Positions 57,800-64,000 of a stretch of DNA of 64,000 nucleotides are shown here, one piece after another. The position numbers and the translations under genes are program-made. The notes beneath the pieces were generated by a model. It saw only the letters and a program-made list of their open reading frames with translations. It was not told the origin of the DNA and ran no database searches. This DNA comes from Bradyrhizobium nitroreducens (GTDB lineage: Bacteria; Pseudomonadota; Alphaproteobacteria; Rhizobiales; Xanthobacteraceae), in NCBI RefSeq assembly GCF_002776695.1, contig NZ_LFJC01000003.1:4636896-4700895 (forward strand), given 5' to 3'. Positions within the stretch are counted from its first letter, which is position 1. The number at the start of each line of letters is the position of its first letter.

Positions 57800-58570
57800 A
57801 TGAAGCGAACCCGTACCCTCAAGCGCAAGCCGAAGCGCTCCGAGCCGAAGCACAGGGAGCCGGAGGCCGTCGATCCGCGCAGCATCGACGACGATCCGGT
57901 GGTTCAGGGTATCCTGACCGCGATCAGCCAGAAGCGGCTCAAGCCGGGTGCCAAGCTCGGCGAGGACAAGCTCGCGGCGGCGTTCGGCACCACGCGGATT
58001 CACATCCGCCAGGCGCTGGCCTATCTCGCCTCGCGCAAGGTCGTGATGCAGATTCCCAACCGCGGCGCCTTCGTGTATCGGCCGAGCTGGGAGGAGGCGC
58101 AGGACATCTTTGCCGCGCGCCGCATCATCGAGACCGCGGCTGTGAGCGCCGCGATCGACCGGCTGGACAAAGCCGGCAGGGCCGAGCTGAAGGCGCATAT
58201 GGATCGTGAAGCGCGCCACGATCGCAACGACCGCTGGGCCTCGCTGTCGCTGACGGCGGAATTCCACGTCTTGGTCGCCAAGCTTGCGGGCAACCGTGTG
58301 CTGCTGGAGATGTCGCGCGAGCTGATGCTGCGAACATCGCTGGCGATCGCGACCTTCGAGCAGCCGGGCGAGCCGGATTGCTCGCCCGATGCGCATCCCG
58401 ATATCGGCGCGTTGATCCTCGCCCGCGACAAGGCCGGTGCGATCCACGCCATGCGTCATCACATAGAGGAGATGGAGCAACGGATCCGGCCGAAGGAAGG
58501 TGAAGACGAGGTCGACGAGCTCACCGCAATCTTCCAGGAGATCGGCGCACGGGCGCGGGCGGGCGGATAG
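57800..58570 (+). CDS. GntR-family regulator with FCD domain
   Basis: A 256-residue regulator. A basic N-terminal tail (MKRTRTLKRKPKRSEPKHRE) precedes the winged helix (DDPVVQGILTAISQKRLKPGAKLGEDKLAAAFGTTRIHIRQALAYL) and an FCD ligand-binding domain (RRIIETAAVSAAI, ... AEFHVLVAKLAGNRVLLEM, ... HPDIGALILARDKAGAIHAMRHHIEEM) whose His residues probably bind a metal and carboxylate. Such regulators answer to organic acids. It probably controls the ABC operon and its own unit through the TTGGCGCCAA palindromes. The racemase-like gene starts one base after its stop. Confidence 0.92.
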   Translation: MKRTRTLKRKPKRSEPKHREPEAVDPRSIDDDPVVQGILTAISQKRLKPGAKLGEDKLAAAFGTTRIHIRQALAYLASRKVVMQIPNRGAFVYRPSWEEAQDIFAARRIIETAAVSAAIDRLDKAGRAELKAHMDREARHDRNDRWASLSLTAEFHVLVAKLAGNRVLLEMSRELMLRTSLAIATFEQPGEPDCSPDAHPDIGALILARDKAGAIHAMRHHIEEMEQRIRPKEGEDEVDELTAIFQEIGARARAGG

Positions 58571-58571
58571 C

Positions 58572-59228
58572 ATGACCGGCCGGCGCATCCTCCTGATCAA
58601 TCCGAACAGCAATGAGGCGACCACCACGATGATGGTGGCGATTGCGAGGTCAGCTGCCGCCGATGGTTTCGACATTGTCGGCGCCACCGCGAAGCGTGCG
58701 CCCGCGATGATTCTCTCGGCGGATGCGCTGGAGGCGGCAGCGCCGGAGGTTGAGGAGATCGCGCGGGTCAACAGCTGTCAGTGCGACGGCATCATCGTAT
58801 CGGCATTTGGCGATCCCGGGCTCGCTGCGATAAAGGCCGCGATGAAGCTGCCCGCCGTCGGCATCGGCGAATCCGCGATGCTGGAAGCTGCCGGGGACGG
58901 TCGCCGGTTCGGCGTGGCGACCACGACGCCGCTGCTCAATGCGAAGATCGATGCATTGCCTGATGCGCTGGGGTTGCGATCGCTCTACACCGGCACGCGC
59001 TTTGCCGACGGCGATCCGCTTGAGCTTCTGCGCAATCCGGCGCAGCTGCGCACGGCTCTTGCCGGCGCAGTCGAGGCCTGCATCGCGCAGGACCGAGCGG
59101 AGGCGGTCATCATCGGCGGCGGGCCGCTGGGTGAAGCGGCACGCGAGCTTCAGCCGATGTTCGCCGTGCCGGTCATCACGCCGATCCCGTCAGCCGTGCG
59201 GCGGATCATTCGCCTCGTTGAGGCGTAG
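58572..59228 (+). CDS. Asp/Glu/hydantoin racemase-like protein lacking both catalytic cysteines
   Basis: A 218-residue protein of the Asp/Glu/hydantoin racemase superfamily, close to hydantoin/allantoin racemases: ILLINPNSNEATTTMM, DGIIVSAFGDPGLAA, VGIGESAM and PVITPIPSAVRRIIRLV. The two catalytic cysteines of that group (in ACFGDPG and GCAGM) are replaced by A78 and G183. A two-base racemase mechanism is therefore unlikely, although the ligand-binding fold looks intact. It is translated with the GntR regulator and is followed by hairpins. Confidence 0.83.
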   Translation: MTGRRILLINPNSNEATTTMMVAIARSAAADGFDIVGATAKRAPAMILSADALEAAAPEVEEIARVNSCQCDGIIVSAFGDPGLAAIKAAMKLPAVGIGESAMLEAAGDGRRFGVATTTPLLNAKIDALPDALGLRSLYTGTRFADGDPLELLRNPAQLRTALAGAVEACIAQDRAEAVIIGGGPLGEAARELQPMFAVPVITPIPSAVRRIIRLVEA

Positions 59229-59234
59229 CGTGAT

Positions 59235-59279
59235 TTTTCCGCGCCGCGGCATCGGCCGCGCCGCGGAAAACTGTTTTCC
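59235..59279 (+). terminator. Alternating hairpins after the racemase-like gene (possible attenuator)
   Basis: TTTTCCGCG...(59235) pairs with ...CGCGGAAAA (ending 59270) over about 15 bases with one mismatch. The same GGAAAA can instead pair with TTTTCC directly after it (59274-59279) around CTG. The two folds exclude each other. TTGACA at 59280-59285 could be a -35 box for the ligase gene. Confidence 0.45.
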
Positions 59280-59374
59280 TTGACATGACCTCTGCCGTGC
59301 TCGACGTGTAACGACGTCGCGCGACGCCACATTGCGTGCCGTCGCGACGAGAAAAGCAGCACGGGAAAGACGCC

Positions 59375-61096
59375 ATGAACGCGGGTCTCGACGAGAACAG
59401 CTACCTCGCCACTTTGCGCGGTCTGTGGGACAAGGCCTGGCCGCAGGGCGTGCCGCGCTCGCCGAACTATCTGCACGGCGAAGTTCCCTTGACGGAATAT
59501 CTGCGCGCCTGGGCGAAGCGGAGCCCCGATCGTCCCGCGGTGATCTTCTACGGACACGTCACGACCTATGCGGAGCTCGACCAACAGAGCGACCGCTTTG
59601 CGGCGCTGCTGGCCGCCAAGGGCGTGCGCAAGGGCGATCGCGTCGCCGTGTTCCTGCCGAACTGTCCGCAATTCCACATCGTGTTCTTCGGCATTTTGAA
59701 GCTCGGCGCCGTCCATGTCCCGGTCAGCCCGCTGTCGCGCGCGTTCGAGCTGTCCTACGAGCTCAACGACACCCAGGCAGAAATCATCGTGGCGCTCGAC
59801 CAGCTCATCCCCGTCGTCGAGCAGGTCCGCGGCGAGGTGCGCCTGCGCGAGATCATCGTCACCAGCTTTGCCGACGTCGTTCCGGCTTCACCTGCCTTTC
59901 CCGCGCCGGACTCGATCCGCACGCCACGCGTTGCGGTCGCAGGCGCGACCGATCTGCTGCCGGCGCTTGCCGCGCAGCCCGCGCCAACGCCGCTGCCGCC
60001 GCCCCGCCTCGATGACGTCGCCGCGCTCAACTACACCGGCGGCACCACCGGCATGCCCAAGGGTTGCGTTCACACCCACCGCGACATGGTCTACACCGCC
60101 GCCGCCAACTACAACATCTCGGTGCTGTCGGACGAGAGCAGCGTGTTCCTGTCGTTCTTCCCGGAGTTCTGGATCGCCGGCGAGAATTTCGGCCTGATCT
60201 TCCCGCTGTTCTCGGGTGGCACGCTGGTGCTGCTGGCGCGTTGGGACGCCGTCGGCGCGATGGCGGCGATCGACAAGTACAAGGTCACGATCACCGCGAT
60301 GCCGGTCGACGGCGCGGTCGAGCTGATGGATCATCCGCGCTGGCGCGAATTCGACCTGTCGTCCTTGAGGCAGGTGCGCGTCGTCTCCTTCGTCAAGAAG
60401 CTCAATGCCGATTACCGCAAGCGCTGGAAGGATCTCACCGGCACGATCCTGATGGAGGCGGCCTGGGGCATGACCGAGACCCACACCTCCAACACCTTCA
60501 CGTCAGGCTTCCAGGACGACGATTTCGATCTCAACAACCAGCCGATCTTCGTCGGCCTGCCGGTGCCCGGCGCCGAGTTCAAGATCACCGATTTCGAGAC
60601 CGGCGCGCTGCTGCCGCTCGGCGCCGAGGGCGAGATCCGCGTGCGGACGCCCTCGCTGCTCAAGAGCTACTGGAACAAGCCCGAAGCAACCGCGGAATCG
60701 CTGATCGACGGCTGGCTGCGCACCGGCGACATCGGCACGATCGACAAGGACGGATTCCTGCACTTCCTCGGCCGCCGCAAGGAGATGCTGAAGGTCAAGG
60801 GCATGAGCGTGTTTCCGCCGGAGATCGAGGCGCTGCTCGGACAGCATCCGAAGGTGCTGGGCTCGGGCGTGGTCGGGCGCGACGACGCGGACAAGGGCCA
60901 GGTGCCGGTGGCCTATATCCAGCTCAAGCCGGAAGCGGTCGGCACCGTGACCGCCGCGGATATTCGCGCCTGGTGCGCCGAGCGCATGGCCGTCTACAAG
61001 GTTCCGGAAGTGCGTATGATCGAGGCCCTGCCGCTGACGGCGACGGGCAAGGTGAAGAAGCAGGATCTCGATCCCAATGCGCCTGCTGCTGTCTGA
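59375..61096 (+). CDS. AMP-dependent carboxylate-CoA ligase
   Basis: A 573-residue adenylate-forming ligase. Motifs are YTGGTTGMPKGCVHTHRD (P-loop), MEAAWGMTETHTSNTF, the hinge TGDIGTIDKDGFLHFLGRRKEMLKVKG, and the lysine in LTATGKVKKQDLD. Length and pattern fit acyl- or aryl-CoA ligases. Only 12 bases separate it from the carboxylase, so the two enzymes work in sequence: acid to acyl-CoA, then carboxylation. GGGAAAGA before the ATG is the ribosome site. The substrate acid is unknown. Confidence 0.9.
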   Translation: MNAGLDENSYLATLRGLWDKAWPQGVPRSPNYLHGEVPLTEYLRAWAKRSPDRPAVIFYGHVTTYAELDQQSDRFAALLAAKGVRKGDRVAVFLPNCPQFHIVFFGILKLGAVHVPVSPLSRAFELSYELNDTQAEIIVALDQLIPVVEQVRGEVRLREIIVTSFADVVPASPAFPAPDSIRTPRVAVAGATDLLPALAAQPAPTPLPPPRLDDVAALNYTGGTTGMPKGCVHTHRDMVYTAAANYNISVLSDESSVFLSFFPEFWIAGENFGLIFPLFSGGTLVLLARWDAVGAMAAIDKYKVTITAMPVDGAVELMDHPRWREFDLSSLRQVRVVSFVKKLNADYRKRWKDLTGTILMEAAWGMTETHTSNTFTSGFQDDDFDLNNQPIFVGLPVPGAEFKITDFETGALLPLGAEGEIRVRTPSLLKSYWNKPEATAESLIDGWLRTGDIGTIDKDGFLHFLGRRKEMLKVKGMSVFPPEIEALLGQHPKVLGSGVVGRDDADKGQVPVAYIQLKPEAVGTVTAADIRAWCAERMAVYKVPEVRMIEALPLTATGKVKKQDLDPNAPAAV

Positions 61097-61108
61097 GTGA
61101 GAGAGACG

Positions 61109-64000
61109 ATGTCGTTCAAGAAACTCCTGATCGCCAATCGCGGCGAGATCGCCATCCGTATCGCGCGTGCTGCGGCCGACGCCGGCATTGCGACGGTGGC
61201 GATCCATCCCGCCGACGATGCGCTGTCGCTGCACGTGCGCGTGGCCGATGACGCCGTCGAAATCGCCGGCCGCGGCGCGCGGGCCTATCTCGACATCGAG
61301 GCAGTGGTGAAGGCGGCGAAGAGCGTCGGCTGCGATGCCGTGCATCCCGGCTATGGCTTCCTCAGCGAGAATGCGGCGTTTGCAAAGGCCTGCGCTGACG
61401 CAGGCCTCACTTTCGTCGGGCCGAAACCGGCGGCGCTCGAACTGTTCGGCGACAAGGTGGCGGCCCGGCAATTGGCGAAACGTTGCGGCGTGCCGATCAT
61501 CGCCGGCACCAGCGGGCCTTCCTCGATGGAGGAGATCACGGCATTCTTCACATCGCTCGGCAGCAACGCGGCGATCGTGATCAAGGCGATGGCCGGCGGC
61601 GGCGGGCGCGGCATGCGCGTGGTCGAGAACGCATCCGATCTCGCGGAAGCCTATGCGCGCTGCCAGTCGGAGGCCAAGGCCGCGTTCGGCTTCGACGGCG
61701 TCTATGCAGAGCGGCTGATCCGGCAGGCGCGCCATATCGAGGTGCAGATCATCGGCGACAAGCACGGCGCGATTTCCCATCTCTGGGAGCGCGAATGCAC
61801 CATCCAGCGCCGGCACCAGAAGCTGGTCGAGGTCGCCCCGAGCCCGTCGCTGAGCGATCCCCTGCGCGGCCGCATCATCGAGGCGGCGAAGCAGCTTGCG
61901 ACGGCGGCCTCTTACGACAATCTCGGCACCTTCGAGTTCCTGGTCGACGGCACCGCCGAGGACAGTTTTGCCTTCATCGAGGCCAATCCGCGGCTGCAGG
62001 TCGAGCACACCGTGACGGAAGAGGTGCTCGGCCTCGATCTCGTCCGCGCCCAGCTCGCGGTCGCTGCGGGAGCTTCGCTGGCCTCGCTTGGCCTGGCGCA
62101 GGGATCGATCCCGAAGCCGCGCGGCTATGCCATGCAGCTGCGCGTCAACATGGAGACGCTGGACGTGTCAGGCGCGACGCATCCGACCGGCGGTGTGCTC
62201 GCGGTGTTCGAGCCGCCGTCGGGTCCCGGCGTCCGCGTCGATAGTTTCGGCTACGCCGGTTACAAGACCAGCGCGGCCTTCGACTCGCTGCTCGCAAAGG
62301 TCATCGTGCACACGCCGGGCGAAGCCTGGCACGACGTGGTCGCGAAAGCCTCGCGCGCCTTGCGCGAATTCCGCATCGACGGCGTCGTCACCAACATCGC
62401 CTTCCTCCAGGCGGTGCTGGCGCATCCCGATTTCAGGATCAACCGCATCGCGACCGACTTCATCGATCGCAACATCGCAAAGCTGGTCGAAGCCGCCGAT
62501 GGTGCCGCCAAGCCTCTCTACTTCGCGGCGACGGAGCACAGTGGTGCTCACGGCACCGAGGCGCACGTCGCACAGATCGTGCCCGAGGGCACGGTGATGG
62601 TTGCGGCGCCCTTGCAAGGCACCATCGTCACCATCCAGGTCAGGGAGGGCGAGATCGTGCGCCCGGGCCAGCAGCTTGCCGTGATCGAGTCCATGAAGAT
62701 GGAGCATCTGGTGATGGCCGAGCAGGGCGGCCGCGTCATGAAGCTCGTGGCTGGCGATGGCGTCACGCTGCTGCATGGCGAGCCGATCATGTATCTCGAG
62801 CCGCTCGACGTCGCGGCCGACAGCACGGCGGCGGAAGCCGATGTCGATCTCGACCATATTCGCCCCGATCTTGCCGAGCTGATCGCGCGCCAGGCCAACA
62901 CGCTGGATGCGAACCGCCCGGCCTCGGTCGAACGCCGCCGCAACACCAACCAGCGCACCGCGCGCGAGAACGTCGCCCAGCTCGTCGACGACGGCTCGTT
63001 CATGGAGTACGGCAGCCTTGCGATCGCGGCGCAGCGTCGCCGCCGCAAGCTCGATGACCTCATCAAGAACACGCCGGCCGACGGCCTCGTCATGGGCGTC
63101 GCCACCGTGAACGGCGAGAAGTTCGGGCCCGAGGGCGCGCGCTGCATCGTCGTGGCCTACGACTACACCGTGCTCGCGGGCACGCAGGGCCACATGAACC
63201 ACAAGAAGATCGACCGCATGCTGACCTTGGCGGAAGACTGGCGCGTGCCGCTGGTGTTCTACGCCGAGGGCGGCGGCGGCCGGCCCGGCGACACCGATAG
63301 GCTCGGCATGACCGGCCTCGACGGCCCGTCCTTCGTGCAGTTCGCACGGCTCTCCGGCCTCGTGCCGGTCATCGGCGTTGTCTCCGGCTATTGCTTCGCC
63401 GGCAACGCCGCGATGCTCGGCTGCTGCGACGTCATCATCGCCACCAAGAACGCCTCGATCGGCATGGGCGGCCCCGCCATGATCGAAGGCGGCGGGCTCG
63501 GCGTCTATCACCCCGCCGAGGTCGGCCCTGTTTCGTTCCAGTCGCCGAACGGCGTCATCGACATCCTGGTCGAGGACGAAGAAGAGGCGACATCCGTCGC
63601 GCAAAAATACCTGTCCTATTTCCAGGGCACGGTGACGGAGTGGCAGGCCGCCGATCAGCGCCTGCTGCGCCGGGCCATCCCCGAGAACCGGCTGCGCGTC
63701 TACGATATCCGCAGCGTGATCGATCTCGTCGCCGACAAGGACAGCGTGCTCGAGCTGCGCCGCGACTACGGTGTCGGCATGATCACCGCGCTGATCCGCA
63801 TCGAGGGCAAGCCGTTCGGCCTGATTGCCAACAACCCGCGCCATCTCGGCGGCGCCATCGACGCCGATGCCGGCGACAAGGCCGCGCGCTTCCTGCAGCT
63901 GTGCGATGCCTTCGATCTGCCCGTGGTCTCGCTCTGCGACACGCCCGGCTTCATGGTCGGCCCCGAAGCCGAAAAGACCGCGATCGTGCGCCACGTCTCG
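61109..64000 (+). CDS. Single-chain biotin-dependent acyl-CoA carboxylase (BC-BCCP-CT), runs off right edge
   Basis: At least 964 residues are present. The biotin carboxylase domain (about 1-450) has KLLIANRGEIAIRI, VKAMAGGGGRGMRVV and NPRLQVEHTVTEEVLG. The biotin carrier domain has ESMKMEH, with K530 to be biotinylated. A carboxyltransferase domain follows (about 580 on; VVAYDYTVLAGTQGHMNHKK, YAEGGGGRPGD, SGYCFAGNAAM). This order in one chain is the known single-chain acyl-CoA carboxylase (LCC) type found in Mycobacterium and Rhodopseudomonas, not multi-subunit ACC. The gene is cut off by the window's end. It follows its own CoA ligase. Confidence 0.93.
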   Translation, partial: MSFKKLLIANRGEIAIRIARAAADAGIATVAIHPADDALSLHVRVADDAVEIAGRGARAYLDIEAVVKAAKSVGCDAVHPGYGFLSENAAFAKACADAGLTFVGPKPAALELFGDKVAARQLAKRCGVPIIAGTSGPSSMEEITAFFTSLGSNAAIVIKAMAGGGGRGMRVVENASDLAEAYARCQSEAKAAFGFDGVYAERLIRQARHIEVQIIGDKHGAISHLWERECTIQRRHQKLVEVAPSPSLSDPLRGRIIEAAKQLATAASYDNLGTFEFLVDGTAEDSFAFIEANPRLQVEHTVTEEVLGLDLVRAQLAVAAGASLASLGLAQGSIPKPRGYAMQLRVNMETLDVSGATHPTGGVLAVFEPPSGPGVRVDSFGYAGYKTSAAFDSLLAKVIVHTPGEAWHDVVAKASRALREFRIDGVVTNIAFLQAVLAHPDFRINRIATDFIDRNIAKLVEAADGAAKPLYFAATEHSGAHGTEAHVAQIVPEGTVMVAAPLQGTIVTIQVREGEIVRPGQQLAVIESMKMEHLVMAEQGGRVMKLVAGDGVTLLHGEPIMYLEPLDVAADSTAAEADVDLDHIRPDLAELIARQANTLDANRPASVERRRNTNQRTARENVAQLVDDGSFMEYGSLAIAAQRRRRKLDDLIKNTPADGLVMGVATVNGEKFGPEGARCIVVAYDYTVLAGTQGHMNHKKIDRMLTLAEDWRVPLVFYAEGGGGRPGDTDRLGMTGLDGPSFVQFARLSGLVPVIGVVSGYCFAGNAAMLGCCDVIIATKNASIGMGGPAMIEGGGLGVYHPAEVGPVSFQSPNGVIDILVEDEEEATSVAQKYLSYFQGTVTEWQAADQRLLRRAIPENRLRVYDIRSVIDLVADKDSVLELRRDYGVGMITALIRIEGKPFGLIANNPRHLGGAIDADAGDKAARFLQLCDAFDLPVVSLCDTPGFMVGPEAEKTAIVRHVS

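Noticed and set aside
62168..63994. 608-codon frame on the minus strand at the right end
   Set aside because: It is antisense to the single-chain carboxylase, whose motifs are unambiguous.

Overview
The window is GC-rich alphaproteobacterial chromosome and most resembles Bradyrhizobium or a close relative (Nitrobacteraceae). The evidence is the Rhizobiales-type rpoD, rpoH, dnaG and carA/carB, several palindromic intergenic repeats of a kind I remember from Bradyrhizobium, a short Nitrobacter-type chlorite dismutase, and many small conserved rhizobial proteins. I could not compare it with any database; family names come from motif reading and memory.

Left part (1-24.4 kb): carB (cut by the left edge) and carA lie on the minus strand, separated by an MFS exporter with its divergent ArsR-type regulator, an odd tRNA-Cys-like RNA gene, a methyltransferase, dps and a cupin. 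Then come hydrolases, GatB/YqeY, an epoxide hydrolase, an acyl-CoA synthetase with a MarR regulator, a hybrid histidine kinase, an ArsR regulator with two SRPBCC proteins, an exported LVIVD protein, a LysE exporter, N-formylglutamate amidohydrolase, a gamma-glutamylcyclotransferase-like protein, chlorite dismutase and dnaG.

Middle part (24.4-40.5 kb): rpoD with a clear terminator, small membrane and unknown proteins, an OmpA-family protein, a lytic transglycosylase, a short-chain dehydrogenase, a lone receiver protein, a second LysE exporter, a 22-codon lysine/alanine peptide gene, a GGDEF protein, a peptidoglycan amidase, then rpoH, rluD and a divergent single-span membrane protein whose ATG overlaps that of rluD.

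Accessory stretch (40.4-45.7 kb): next to tRNA-Glu(CUC) lies a less GC-rich insert with two coupled genes of unknown function, the second with a HEPN-type Rx6H motif and a winged-helix-like tail, followed by an intact IS3-family element with 44-bp inverted repeats and a U7 frameshift heptamer. A DUF900 hydrolase and a dispersed Bradyrhizobium-type repeat follow.

Right part (45.7-64 kb): an exported hydrolase, an amidohydrolase with a COG0523 GTPase, a GFA protein, a tautomerase divergent from a TetR regulator with palindromic operators, and finally a likely catabolic locus. A five-gene operon (ABC ATPase, binding protein, two permeases, PuuE-like deacetylase) faces a GntR/FCD regulator and a racemase-like protein across two tandem palindromes. 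Next to it are an acyl-CoA ligase and a single-chain biotin-dependent acyl-CoA carboxylase that runs off the right edge. I infer that the locus imports and activates one unknown, perhaps ureide- or amide-containing, compound. The best candidates for new biology are the HEPN pair, the cysteine-less racemase-like protein in this locus, the tRNA-Cys-like gene, and the lysine/alanine micro-gene.
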